Shown one piece after another: positions 46,446 to 55,502 of a stretch of 64,000 nt of DNA (positions are counted from its first letter, which is position 1; each line of letters opens with the position of its first letter). The notes beneath the pieces were generated by a model. It did no database searches, was not told the origin of the DNA, and saw only the letters and a list, made by a program, of their open reading frames with translations. The stretch is taken from positions 57,567 to 121,566 of the forward strand of contig NZ_AJLE01000009.1 of the NCBI RefSeq assembly GCF_000296775.1. The letters run 5' to 3'. The translations under genes were made by a program, and so were the position numbers. Source of the stretch: Sulfurovum sp. AR. GTDB lineage: Bacteria; Campylobacterota; Campylobacteria; Campylobacterales; Sulfurovaceae.

Positions 46446-47182
46446 TAGAAATCCCAAATCGCAGCGGCATAGGGACCTGAGAAGTCCACATCCGCATTAA
46501 ACCCATTGACCAACTCATCACTCTCCAGGTGAAAGGCCTTATACCCGGCTTCCAGACCTATTCCCATAGCCAGGGTATAACGGGCAGAGAGTTCATAATC
46601 ATAAGCCGTAATATCCCAATAGCTAATAGCATTGGCTTCGATCTGAAAAGAGAGATCAGTGATAGGCAGATTAAAACGTACTTTACCATAGAGCATCGGT
46701 ACCCAGGTCGAAAAGTCTGCAACATCACTGTTCGCATTGCTGTGTACGCCCATATCCCCAGAGATATATCTGAGGGTAAATCCGGCATCCGTCTCGGCCC
46801 AATTATCCAGGAATTCATAATAGAGCGTGACATCCGACATGTCAAGTGACAGGCTGCTCTCTATAGTACTGCTATAGGTATGGTCTCCCCAAGTGAAGTT
46901 ATTCACACTGCTGCTTCCCTCATGTGAAAGTGTGGTATATCCCAATTTTATATTGGGAATGAGAGGTAAAGGATGTTCTAAATAGGCTTTTAAAAATGTA
47001 TCTTGTTCTTCACTAAAGCCCAGTGTATCTTCAATATCTGCAGTGTTTCCTTTATATGCAGCATTTCCGTTTGGCTGATGATTGAAAAATCCAAGGGAGA
47101 CCTCTCCTCCTACGGTATCTGCATGAAGCTCGCTGAGTGTGAGCAGTAGTATGAAGGGTAGAAGTCTTTTTATATTTACCAT
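46445..47182 (-). CDS. TIGR04219-family outer-membrane beta-barrel protein
   Basis: A 245-residue protein with a signal peptide (cleavage near SELHA, residue 21) and alternating beta strands ending YAAAIWDF, an aromatic outer-membrane C-terminus. The pattern GGEVSLGFFNHQPNG, DTLGFSEEQDTFLKAYLEHPLPLIPNIKLGYT and VTLYYEFLDNWAETDAGFTLRY is that of the TIGR04219 family. Start is 1 base past the gspF stop, so it travels on the gspF transcript. Function is unknown. Confidence 0.82.
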   Translation of the reverse strand: MVNIKRLLPFILLLTLSELHADTVGGEVSLGFFNHQPNGNAAYKGNTADIEDTLGFSEEQDTFLKAYLEHPLPLIPNIKLGYTTLSHEGSSSVNNFTWGDHTYSSTIESSLSLDMSDVTLYYEFLDNWAETDAGFTLRYISGDMGVHSNANSDVADFSTWVPMLYGKVRFNLPITDLSFQIEANAISYWDITAYDYELSARYTLAMGIGLEAGYKAFHLESDELVNGFNADVDFSGPYAAAIWDF

Positions 47183-47183
47183 T

Positions 47184-48398
47184 TTATTGTAATCCTTGTG
47201 TCATAGTAAAGATAGGCAAAAGCATCGCTGAGACGATGACACCCACAACTACACCGATAAAGAGCATCATAAATGGCTCGAGTAGGCTCAGAAGCAGTTT
47301 GAGTTTGTCCTCATTCTCTTCGGCATAGAGTGCAGAGGTATTGTCCAGGATCTGTGCGACTTCACTGGACTCTTCTCCCAGGGCCAGAGATTGCATAAAA
47401 TTACGTTTGAGTTTTACGCCTTTTGACATTTGAAGTGCATTGGAGAGTTTATTCCCTTCGAGCACTTTTACGGATGCTTTTTCAAACAGGTCACGTAAGC
47501 CGTGATTTGCAAAAGTCGCTTTGGCAAGTTGTACGGCTTGGGCATACGCAACACCAGAGCTGAGCATCAGTGAGAGGATATAGGAGAACCTCCCAAGTTC
47601 ATGGTTCTGGATCAGAGACCCCAGTACAGGTATCTTCAGCAGCATTGCATCAATGATACGGTGAAAGGTCTCTATTTTGGCATACGCGATCTTAAACATG
47701 AGGATCACAGAGAGGATCACCACGATGATAGCAATATAATGTGCGGTCAAAAAGTCGCTTAAGCCTAGTACAAATTGTGTGATCGGGGGAAGTGCCTGGC
47801 CGGTATCTTCAAAAATGCCTGTGATCTTGGGTACCACAAAAGCGATGAGAAAAGAGGTCATCCCTATGGCAACGGTAAAAATAATGGCAGGATATGTCAT
47901 CGCACCCTTGACCTGTTTTTTGACTTTGTTCTGCGCAGAGAAAAAATTGCCCATGTTTGTAAGGACTTCAACCATTTTCCCTCCCTGTCCTGCCACATTG
48001 AGGCTTTGAAGAAAAAACTCAGGCAGTGCATAGACCTTTTGGGTATTGAGCGCATGGTAAAGAGATTTCCCTTCATCGATCATAGTTTTCACGGAGTTCA
48101 GAAAGGAGACATATTTTTTTTCTCCTTCATGCTGGTTCTCAAGAAGCTTGATCGCAGTGAGTATGGTCATACCTGACTTGAGATAGGAGGAGAGCTCTTT
48201 AGAAAAAGTACTCAGAAGTTCCCCTGGCATCTGACGTTTGGCAAAGGCTTCCAGTGAAAACTCTTTGGTAGGTGTAAGCCCTTCATGATAGATATGTTGT
48301 GTACGAAGTTTTTGTCCCGCTTCTTCTTCAGAACTTGCTGTAACAGTACCTTTGACCTTTTTTCCTGTTTTGTCAAACCCTTTGTACTTAAAAAGCAT
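47184..48398 (-). CDS. gspF: Type II secretion inner-membrane platform protein GspF
   Basis: A 404-residue polytopic protein with two repeated GspF domains (about 68-190 and 270-393) and three membrane helices; FSKELSSYLKSGMTILTAIKLL and RFSYILSLMLSSGVAYAQAVQLA are the twin motifs. N-terminal FKYKGFDKTGKKVKGTVTA is usual for GspF. It couples the GspE ATPase to pseudopilus growth. It ends the leftward half of the secretion cluster, 89 bases after the minor pseudopilin; no gene fits in that spacer. Confidence 0.93.
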   Translation of the reverse strand: MLFKYKGFDKTGKKVKGTVTASSEEEAGQKLRTQHIYHEGLTPTKEFSLEAFAKRQMPGELLSTFSKELSSYLKSGMTILTAIKLLENQHEGEKKYVSFLNSVKTMIDEGKSLYHALNTQKVYALPEFFLQSLNVAGQGGKMVEVLTNMGNFFSAQNKVKKQVKGAMTYPAIIFTVAIGMTSFLIAFVVPKITGIFEDTGQALPPITQFVLGLSDFLTAHYIAIIVVILSVILMFKIAYAKIETFHRIIDAMLLKIPVLGSLIQNHELGRFSYILSLMLSSGVAYAQAVQLAKATFANHGLRDLFEKASVKVLEGNKLSNALQMSKGVKLKRNFMQSLALGEESSEVAQILDNTSALYAEENEDKLKLLLSLLEPFMMLFIGVVVGVIVSAMLLPIFTMTQGLQ

Positions 48399-48487
48399 CC
48401 GTGTGTATGTCCTTGCAGTAAATTATAGGTATTATAACTTTTTTAGCTGTATCTTGCTCTAGGAAAAGATGAAACGGTTTAAACACT

Positions 48488-48904
48488 TTATTCAAAGCCA
48501 TCCAATGTAAAAAAATAATAGTTCGAAGAGTGTTTATCTTTCAGCATCACTTCGTTGACAATGGCGGTAGGTCCACCTTCCTCAGGAAGAGGGGTGATAC
48601 GGATCTCTTCAGGGATGTATATGTCTTTATGGTTCTTCTTTAAGATCTCACGGCTTTTCAGCTCGTTTATCTTGAATGATCCTGTCAATATATCATAAGC
48701 GCTTTTAGTCTCTTTATGTTGCTGAAAAATAGCAGTGTCTAAGTAAAGAGAATCCTGTAAAGCACGTTTGTTCCTCTCGGAAATGTAAATGATCTGTTCT
48801 TGATTGTCTGTATGTACCTTGAGTACAGGCAAAATAGCAAGTGAAAGAATGATCACAGAGATAAGGATCTCAATAATAGTAAAAGCCGGGCGTAACTGTT
48901 TCAA
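48488..48904 (-). CDS. Minor pseudopilin of the type II secretion system (GspI/J-like)
   Basis: A 138-residue prepilin-like protein. The class III leader is short and basic, followed by FTIIEILISVIILSLAILPVLKVH, with Glu at the fifth position after the cleavage site; the residue before the Phe is Ala rather than Gly. The rest has a globular beta-rich look (YIPEEIRITPLPEEGG). It overlaps the neighbouring pseudopilin by 4 bases. It is a minor pseudopilin; whether I, J or H type cannot be decided by eye. Confidence 0.8.
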   Translation of the reverse strand: MKQLRPAFTIIEILISVIILSLAILPVLKVHTDNQEQIIYISERNKRALQDSLYLDTAIFQQHKETKSAYDILTGSFKINELKSREILKKNHKDIYIPEEIRITPLPEEGGPTAIVNEVMLKDKHSSNYYFFTLDGFE

Positions 48905-49449
48905 TAGAACGCTCCACTGTCAGAAGCCAAAGCAGTGTTTCTCAACCAATACTCTTTTGCCTCTTCAGGAGAAGAGAAGCGCTGGGGCTCTCCAAAAAAA
49001 GCAGGAAGGAAATAGCTCCCCTCATCATTTTTCAAAATGATCTGAGTAGAGCTTCCATTCTTGAAAAAATCCATGATCAGACAAATTTTTTGATCTAGAT
49101 ATCGTCCATATTCGATACGGGTCAGTGCGTCATAGCTGTCAATGGTATAGGCTTGGATATTGGTGAGGTCTATAGGACTCGTATACTCCTCAAACGGAGA
49201 GGAAACATCCGATCTGAAGTAACAGGAACGGCACTGATTGATACAGAGAAGAGTCCCTTCCCCGCTGAAGAGTTCAGATGAGATGATATTGGATTTAAGG
49301 TTAAGGGGGGTGAGTGCCTTTGGCCTTTGTTTCCCTATCTCTACTCCCTCAAAACCAAGAAAGTAGACCATGGAGACAATGAGAATAACGATAAGAAGCT
49401 CTAAAAGAGAGAATCCTTTGCTTGCGTTATATCTCTGGATAGTGGGCAT
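48901..49449 (-). CDS. Minor pseudopilin (GspH-like)
   Basis: A 182-residue prepilin-like protein with leader ending ASKG before FSLLELLIVILIVSMVYFLGFEGV, carrying the Glu5 needed for assembly. The globular part has a CINQCRSC segment with three cysteines spaced C-x3-C-x2-C, unusual for pseudopilins, and ends DSGAFY. It starts 9 bases after the gspG stop and overlaps the next pseudopilin gene by 4 bases. GspH-like is the best guess from order and size. Confidence 0.75.
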   Translation of the reverse strand: MPTIQRYNASKGFSLLELLIVILIVSMVYFLGFEGVEIGKQRPKALTPLNLKSNIISSELFSGEGTLLCINQCRSCYFRSDVSSPFEEYTSPIDLTNIQAYTIDSYDALTRIEYGRYLDQKICLIMDFFKNGSSTQIILKNDEGSYFLPAFFGEPQRFSSPEEAKEYWLRNTALASDSGAFY

Positions 49450-49458
49450 AAAAAGAGC

Positions 49459-49890
49459 TTACTTGTTACATTCACTAAAGAGGATATCTCTATTGCTCTC
49501 TTCTCCGCCCTCTTTTCTATCGGCAGCAAAGGAGATGAGCTCGAACTCGTCTCCCTTATTGATATAGATAAAAGGTGTTTTCCACGAGTCTTTAGGCAAC
49601 TCTTTGAGGTAAGGTTTTGCACGGTAGTTCGGATATTTATCCGGATCGGGATTGCTTAAAAGCGCTTCAAACCCCTCTTCTGTTTCAGGGTAGGTACCGT
49701 TATCCAGTTTAAACATGTCGAGTCTTTTGCCTAGATCGTTCATTTTTAAACAGACTGTATCTCTTTTTGCCTCATCCGCAGCATCCATAAGTCCTGGAGC
49801 CACAACCGCAACAAGCCCTCCAAGAATAACGATCACGATGAGTAGTTCTATAAGGGAGAAACCGGCTCTAAGTTGCATGTTTTTTTTCAT
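49459..49890 (-). CDS. gspG: Major pseudopilin GspG
   Basis: A 143-residue pseudopilin. The leader MKKNMQLRAG is followed by FSLIELLIVIVILGGLVAVVAP; Glu5 is present. The globular domain has the GspG landmarks DNGTYPETEEGFEALL, PYLKELPKDSWKTPFIYI and the calcium-loop end SFAADRKEGGEESNRDI. It would form the periplasmic pseudopilus shaft. First gene of the leftward operon, divergent from gspK across 73 bases. Confidence 0.95.
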   Translation of the reverse strand: MKKNMQLRAGFSLIELLIVIVILGGLVAVVAPGLMDAADEAKRDTVCLKMNDLGKRLDMFKLDNGTYPETEEGFEALLSNPDPDKYPNYRAKPYLKELPKDSWKTPFIYINKGDEFELISFAADRKEGGEESNRDILFSECNK

Positions 49891-49963
49891 AGATGTCCTT
49901 TAGTTTGCTTTGGTATAATATTTTGATCCAATTGTACAAATTTTACTTTAATCGAGCTTTTAG

Positions 49964-50905
49964 ATGGATAAAACCCAGCCTGCCCAACATGATGTCAAGC
50001 ATAGACAAGGATTTGCCCTTCTGATCACTTTGTCGGTCTTGGCCGTTATCATCGCACTGACCACCGTACTTCTGAGTTATTTTGAGGAGGTCAAACAGGA
50101 TGCCAGCGATACAAAAGCACTGATACAGGCAGATATATACTATAAAAATATAACAAACATATTTCAAGGGTTTAAAAATAAAAAAACCCTTTTTTCTGTA
50201 TTATACAGTACGGCATTACCCTTGCAGACGCCAGAAGGTAGGTTTTCTCTGCAACTTCGGTGTGAACCCTTATACAAAGGGGTGAACATCAACTGGCTCG
50301 GGTTAGAGAACAGTGCTCAAAAAACAGCATATATTTCCGTAGCACAAGAACTCTTTGAAGCCATTGCCCAGGACTACAATATCCAAGATCCTGGAAGATT
50401 GCAGGAGATGCTGCTTGAAGAGATAGGTGGGGAAAATAGATGGGTACAAAAAGAGCAAAGCAGGCTTCACCAAAAAAAGGGTATTATATCTTACAAGCAG
50501 TTCTCAGAGATCATCGACCGTTACCAGTTTGAGGTAGATGATCCTGAGATAGGGTCTGTTCCATGGAAAAAATATTTTAGTTTTTATCCGGAGGCAGATA
50601 AAGTAGATGCCCAATATAGTTCCCCAGAACTACTCGCTTACCTGTTTGATATGGATCTATCAACGGTGGAAGAGTGGACGTCGCTTGAAGAGTTGACATC
50701 GCTTGCGGACAAAGGCACGCTGGAAAACTTTATACGTGAGAATGGCGGAGACTATGAGAAAAGAAAAAGCATTCTTGCAGGTGAAACATTCCTAGAAGCG
50801 GCAGAATGCTCTGTACGTTATGCGATGGCGGATAATCAGTATGGATTTAGATTTGAATATATTCAGGGAGAGGCAAAATATTTTGAATTTTATGGGAAAC
50901 AATAA
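49964..50905 (+). CDS. gspK: GspK-like minor pseudopilin
   Basis: A 313-residue large pseudopilin with leader HRQG and hydrophobic helix FALLITLSVLAVIIALTTVLLSYF, lacking Glu5 as expected for GspK (residue five is Ile). The big globular part with LEEIGGENRWVQ and QFSEIIDRYQ resembles the GspK alpha domain. GspK caps the pseudopilus tip with I and J. It overlaps gspL by 14 bases and opens the rightward operon. Confidence 0.8.
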   Translation: MDKTQPAQHDVKHRQGFALLITLSVLAVIIALTTVLLSYFEEVKQDASDTKALIQADIYYKNITNIFQGFKNKKTLFSVLYSTALPLQTPEGRFSLQLRCEPLYKGVNINWLGLENSAQKTAYISVAQELFEAIAQDYNIQDPGRLQEMLLEEIGGENRWVQKEQSRLHQKKGIISYKQFSEIIDRYQFEVDDPEIGSVPWKKYFSFYPEADKVDAQYSSPELLAYLFDMDLSTVEEWTSLEELTSLADKGTLENFIRENGGDYEKRKSILAGETFLEAAECSVRYAMADNQYGFRFEYIQGEAKYFEFYGKQ

Positions 50906-51815
50906 AGAGTTACTGCTTATACATCCTTCTATGAAACCTGTGTCATTGACAGAGGCCGTGAATGTCATGTTGCCACCACAGTTCTACACGCTTAAAAAAG
51001 AAGTATTGCCCCTCCGTTACGCCTATCAGGCAAAGAAGATCGCACCATCGTTGTTTGACGGCCTGCTAGAAGGAGGTGATTATGAGTATATGGTATGGAA
51101 AGAGGATGAAGCGTGGGTCTTCCTCGCTTATGATATACAGAAGATCACAACATTTTTGGAGAGTAAAAGCTTTGCCTTGGAGCACGTTTCCAAACTCTTT
51201 TTTGCCCAACAATCCGTTGATCTTTTCGATAAACCGATTTTGTTTGGAGAAGATGATGCATTGGTCTCTTTGGACGGTATGGTTGTGGTCGTTCCAAGGG
51301 GGGCGCTTTCAGATGAGGATGGCCCTTCACCGGTCTTCGACAATCATTTTACGCCTAAAAAAGGTATCGTACTTTCCGGTGCATACGGTTCAGTACTGAG
51401 CCTGAAACAAGCATCGATGCTTTCAGCAATTTTTATACTTTTTGCACTCATGTTCTTTGTTGAAGGTAGTCGCTACAGCGATGATTCCAAAGCAGGAGAG
51501 GCCAAGATACAAGAACTGCTTTCAGCCAATCCGGCCCTGCAGAGTACCTATACAAGAGAGAGCATTGCGTCCAAATATAAAGCGATCGATAGAACGGAAC
51601 GAAAAAAACGTGAGCTTGTTAAAATGGTATCAGGGATGATCTTTAAAGGCGTGACACTCTCTGCATTAGAGATAGATACCAAGAGCTACAAAATACATTT
51701 TACCTGTAAAGATGCCCAGGTTGTAAAACGTCTCAACCAGTTGGCAGCAAAGAACAAACTGAAAACTTCAGCCGTTTCAGGAAGTCATGACTTGAAGATA
51801 GAAGGTACACTATGA
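50892..51815 (+). CDS. gspL: GspL-like inner-membrane assembly protein
   Basis: About 307 residues from the ATG at 50892. A cytoplasmic domain (about 1-175) would contact GspE, one membrane helix lies near 185-203 (SMLSAIFILFALMFFVEG), and a small periplasmic ferredoxin-like domain (about 225-307) follows. This three-part layout and position between K and M-like genes match GspL though sequence identity is low. An in-frame start 24 codons earlier sits in gspK coding sequence and gives a non-family N-terminus. Confidence 0.72.
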   Translation: MGNNKELLLIHPSMKPVSLTEAVNVMLPPQFYTLKKEVLPLRYAYQAKKIAPSLFDGLLEGGDYEYMVWKEDEAWVFLAYDIQKITTFLESKSFALEHVSKLFFAQQSVDLFDKPILFGEDDALVSLDGMVVVVPRGALSDEDGPSPVFDNHFTPKKGIVLSGAYGSVLSLKQASMLSAIFILFALMFFVEGSRYSDDSKAGEAKIQELLSANPALQSTYTRESIASKYKAIDRTERKKRELVKMVSGMIFKGVTLSALEIDTKSYKIHFTCKDAQVVKRLNQLAAKNKLKTSAVSGSHDLKIEGTL

Positions 51816-52213
51816 CCTGGCAAAGATATCAGAATGAGTTGATCGCACTAATTGCATTTGTCTTCATGTTGGGGGCCTATGGGTATAAAACGGCACAGGT
51901 TTCTTCACAGGGCCAAAGTCTTGCTACGGCAAAACACGCTGTAGAAGAGGTCCAAGAGGTCATCTCTCTGAAGAAGATATGGGACGATACAAGAACCGGC
52001 AAAAAAGTAGAGACGCTTCAGACGCTCGTTCCCTCTTCCAAGGTAACATGGAGCAGTCAAAACAAAAAGGTGACAGCAAGCTATAAAAATTTAACGGCGA
52101 CAGAGTTAAATGCTTTAGTGACAAAGATCTTAAATGTTCCGGTAGAGATACAGAAACTTAAGATACAAAAAATAGCTTCATCTTACAATGTGGAGTTCAA
52201 ATGCAAATGGTAA
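51812..52213 (+). CDS. GspM-like membrane protein
   Basis: A 133-residue protein with one N-terminal membrane helix (NELIALIAFVFMLGAYGY), a helical coiled segment and a small ferredoxin-like beta domain (SSKVTWSSQNKKVTASYKN, then a helix and a last strand). Size, layout and position right after gspL suggest GspM, which pairs with GspL. The start overlaps the gspL stop by 4 bases; the next gene overlaps by 13. Confidence 0.62.
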   Translation: MTWQRYQNELIALIAFVFMLGAYGYKTAQVSSQGQSLATAKHAVEEVQEVISLKKIWDDTRTGKKVETLQTLVPSSKVTWSSQNKKVTASYKNLTATELNALVTKILNVPVEIQKLKIQKIASSYNVEFKCKW

Positions 52214-52716
52214 AAAAGAGTGGTATTGTATTGATAGTAGCCTGGTTTGCCATAATTGTACTAATGCCCAAGCAGGAGTTTTATTATAAACTCGAAGAAG
52301 AGCTTGCCAAACAGGAGATAGAACTTAATGAAGAGAAGATAGATGAAGGATTGTTCTCTTTGAAGCTGCATCAGGTCACCGTGTATGTTAAAGGTATCCC
52401 TGTGGCGACCATCGATGAGGTGGCTCTGTGTACATTACTTCTCTATAGCAGCGTGGAGCTACAGGAGCTGCATGTGGATGACTCTTTAAAAAGAATGCTA
52501 CCACAGGATACGAAACAGGCACTGTTCTCGCACTCTATCCTCTTTCCACTGAAGATCTCTGTAGATGCAGAGGGGTCTTTTGGCGGGATGACGGGTAGCA
52601 TTGATCTTGGTGAACGTCAAGTACATTTGGATTTTAATGAGAGCAAGAACATAGAGATGTTAAAGCCTCAGTTGAAACAAAGTGAAAAAGGATGGGTCTA
52701 TGAAACATCTTTTTAA
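52201..52716 (+). CDS. GspN-like membrane-anchored protein
   Basis: A 171-residue protein with an N-terminal helix (SGIVLIVAWFAIIVLM) and a beta-rich periplasmic part (LFSLKLHQVTVYVKGIPVATIDEVAL, SVDAEGSFGGMTGSIDLGERQVHLDF), similar in pattern to GspN. Overlaps both flanking genes. Sequence is diverged; the call rests mainly on topology and place between M-like and gspC. Confidence 0.55.
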   Translation: MQMVKKSGIVLIVAWFAIIVLMPKQEFYYKLEEELAKQEIELNEEKIDEGLFSLKLHQVTVYVKGIPVATIDEVALCTLLLYSSVELQELHVDDSLKRMLPQDTKQALFSHSILFPLKISVDAEGSFGGMTGSIDLGERQVHLDFNESKNIEMLKPQLKQSEKGWVYETSF

Positions 52717-53530
52717 ACCTGAAGTAGCGAAAGGGATCTGGACACTTTTGATCTTACTGCTAGTGATCAAAATGTCCTGGTTCGTGGTTGAATTGTTATG
52801 GTTACCGACTATGGGAGTAGATCACAGTGAAGAGAGTAGAGCCAAAGCACTTTACTATAGGGTTAAGTTAAGCCCCAATGACGGAGCGGTACCTACGACG
52901 AAGAGACCTGTACAAACTGCGGGGAGTATTCAGGATATCAAACTTTTGGCTATATATAATGCCTCCGATGTCACTGTTGTGACAGTAGAATACAAACGTG
53001 CAACAAAAGTGCTTGCCAAAGGTGAAACGATCAATGGATTTGTCCTCGAAGGGGCAGGGAGCAACTATGCGACCTTCAGTAAAGATGCAAAAACCTATCA
53101 GATCGATTTGATCGTCAGTAGAAAAGGTGAAGGGAGCATCAAAAGTGCCCAGACTTCTGCAGCTTCAGCTCCTTCTGCAGATCAAATTCAAGGCGAAGTG
53201 ATAGATGCGGGGGATCACAAGATCGTAGATCGCTCACTACTGGATCATTATGCAAAAAATATGGATGATATTTATAAGAACATTGGTATCAAGGAGATTA
53301 AAAAAGGTAAAGATCTGGAAGGTTTTAGTATCTCTTTTATTAGAAAAGGATCACCTTTTTCAAAACTTGGGCTTCAAAGAGGGGATGTCATCAAAGCTGT
53401 AAACGGTCAAAAGATAGACAGCTATAATGCTGCATTTGATGTGTATAAAAATATTTCCAATATCAATAACATGACATTGGTCATTCAAAGAGGTAAAGAA
53501 GAAATGGAGTTAGAATATGAAGTTAACTAA
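52700..53530 (+). CDS. gspC: GspC-like protein with PDZ domain
   Basis: About 276 residues from the ATG at 52700, with AAAAGG 8 bases upstream. An N-terminal membrane helix (GIWTLLILLLVIKMSWFVVELLW) precedes a homology region (IKLLAIYNASDVTVVTVEYKRATKVLAKGETINGF) that contacts GspD, and a C-terminal PDZ domain (about 205-276, SISFIRKGSPFSKLGLQRGDVIKAVNGQKI). This is the GspC plan linking inner membrane to secretin. It overlaps gspD by 14 bases. Confidence 0.85.
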   Translation: MKHLFKPEVAKGIWTLLILLLVIKMSWFVVELLWLPTMGVDHSEESRAKALYYRVKLSPNDGAVPTTKRPVQTAGSIQDIKLLAIYNASDVTVVTVEYKRATKVLAKGETINGFVLEGAGSNYATFSKDAKTYQIDLIVSRKGEGSIKSAQTSAASAPSADQIQGEVIDAGDHKIVDRSLLDHYAKNMDDIYKNIGIKEIKKGKDLEGFSISFIRKGSPFSKLGLQRGDVIKAVNGQKIDSYNAAFDVYKNISNINNMTLVIQRGKEEMELEYEVN

Positions 53531-55502
53531 AATTGTATTGAGTATATTGTTGGTATTGTCTGTAGGATCATATGCGGAAGAAGAGACGGTAGACGTGAAC
53601 TTCCGCGACCTTAGTGTCAAAGACTTCATTGAAATGGTTTCCAAAATCACACAAAAGAATATTTTGATCGAAGCTGAGCCTACAGGAAAGATCAACTTCG
53701 TCTCCACCAAGCCTATTAAAAAAAGTGCACTCTTCTCTTTGGCAAACTCTATACTCGGAGGCAAAGGTCTAACGATTATAGACCAGGGTGAGTATTATAA
53801 GGTGGTAAAAGGTACCGATGCAGCGGGAGAAGGGCTGGAAGTAAGCAGTTCTATCAAGGGTGAGACCATGAAGACGGTCATGTTCCCGTTAAGGAACACC
53901 AATGCAGCTGTACTTCGTGCGAAGATCAAGCCACTTTTGGACAGAAGTGCAAAAGTGATCTCTTTTAAAGAAAATAATGTCTTGGCCATTACTGCAACCC
54001 CAAGAGTATTGGAATCCATTGCTAAAGTGATCAATGCTGTCGAGATAACAGGTGAAAAAAAATCGGTGGTGATCAAACTGAAAAACGCTAGTGTGAGAGA
54101 CGTGTATGCTAATGCGCAGAATATGGCAAAGAAAATTTTCCCTCAGACCATTGAGAGTGAAACAGTCGATATATTTAAAGATGATGCGACCAATTCGATT
54201 ATTCTGGTAGGGCAACCAAAGAATAACAACCGCATGATCAAGTATATCAAACAGCTCGATATTCAAGGTGAGAGTACCACACAGAAGATGTATGTCATCA
54301 GACTCAAGAACTCCAATGTTGAGGAGATGGAGAAGATCATGAGTAAACTCATCTCTCAGATGAACAATGTGGCGATGAAAACACCTGCAAAAGGTGCAGA
54401 GCCGCCAAGTAAAGCGATGGTCGTTTCAGACATCGAAAGAAATGCACTGGTTCTGCTTGCGACGGCAGAACAGATGAAGAATATCAGGGATACGATAAAA
54501 AGGATCGATATCCCTAAAGTGCAGGTCTATGTCAAAGCGAAGATCGTTGAGGTCGATAGCAATATGGCGCAACAGGTAGGATTCAAATACGGATTTAATG
54601 GCGGGGCTATCACTTCCAACGGTCTCTATACACTGGCAGGAAATATGGGAGCTTCTGCACTGCAGATCTCTCCAGCACTTTTGGGCTTTTTGAATGCAAA
54701 TACAAACAACTTTGAAGGGTTTGATGCGAATGGTAATCCGATCTACTCTAATGACCCTGCTTTCTCATTTGATGCAGTAGATAAGGTCTTTGCTTTGGGT
54801 GCGACACTTGACCTCTTGGAAAACAATGGTGCAGCACGTATCTTGAGTGAACCTTCTGTGCTTTGTACCAACAACAAAGAAGCAGAGATCTATGTCGGTC
54901 AGACCATGTCTATATTGACCCAAGCACAGCAATCCACGACAGGTGTCTCCAATGTAGTCAACAACTATTCAAGAGAGGACATCGGTCTGAGCCTCAAAGT
55001 GAAACCAAGACTCTCGAGCAACAATAAAGTGACTTTAGAGGTAGAGACAGTACTGGAAGATATCGACCCTTCTTCAGCGCAAATGGCAGACAGACCAACG
55101 ACCACAAAACGAACGGTGAAGACCAATGCGATCGTGAACAATGGAGAGATGATCATTCTGGGTGGATTGATCAAAAGAACGGGTGGGAAAGGGGTATCTA
55201 AAGTGCCACTCCTAGGGGATATCCCTATCCTGGGAGAGCTGTTCAAGAATACTTCAGATATAGAACAGGAACAGAATGTAGTGATCTATCTCACTCCTTA
55301 TATTGTAAGAGAAAGTGGTGATCTGCAAAAGTTGAAAAGTATGCTGGCTGAACTTGAAGAGGTTCAGGGAAGATATAATACTTTCTTCAATGAAGCACTG
55401 GAAGAAAAAACCGGTATTTCTGCTGAAGAGGCAATTGTCCCTGCAAGCAGAAGGATCCAGAGAAAACCTAAAAGCAATTTAAGTATCTTAGAGGAAGCAT
55501 GA
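53517..55502 (+). CDS. gspD: Type II secretion secretin GspD
   Basis: A 661-residue outer-membrane secretin. The signal peptide is MKLTKIVLSILLVLSVGSYA; the N0 domain starts VDVNFRDLSVKDFIEMVSKIT, N1-N3 follow, and the secretin core ends with GLSLKVKPRLSSNNKVTLEVETVLEDI and the VPLLGDIPILGELFKN motif. QVYVKAKIVEVDSNMAQQVGFKYG begins the C-domain. It has no long pilotin-binding S tail, though a short polar tail (about 60 residues after the YLTP motif) remains. It overlaps gspE by 4 bases. Confidence 0.95.
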   Translation: MKLTKIVLSILLVLSVGSYAEEETVDVNFRDLSVKDFIEMVSKITQKNILIEAEPTGKINFVSTKPIKKSALFSLANSILGGKGLTIIDQGEYYKVVKGTDAAGEGLEVSSSIKGETMKTVMFPLRNTNAAVLRAKIKPLLDRSAKVISFKENNVLAITATPRVLESIAKVINAVEITGEKKSVVIKLKNASVRDVYANAQNMAKKIFPQTIESETVDIFKDDATNSIILVGQPKNNNRMIKYIKQLDIQGESTTQKMYVIRLKNSNVEEMEKIMSKLISQMNNVAMKTPAKGAEPPSKAMVVSDIERNALVLLATAEQMKNIRDTIKRIDIPKVQVYVKAKIVEVDSNMAQQVGFKYGFNGGAITSNGLYTLAGNMGASALQISPALLGFLNANTNNFEGFDANGNPIYSNDPAFSFDAVDKVFALGATLDLLENNGAARILSEPSVLCTNNKEAEIYVGQTMSILTQAQQSTTGVSNVVNNYSREDIGLSLKVKPRLSSNNKVTLEVETVLEDIDPSSAQMADRPTTTKRTVKTNAIVNNGEMIILGGLIKRTGGKGVSKVPLLGDIPILGELFKNTSDIEQEQNVVIYLTPYIVRESGDLQKLKSMLAELEEVQGRYNTFFNEALEEKTGISAEEAIVPASRRIQRKPKSNLSILEEA

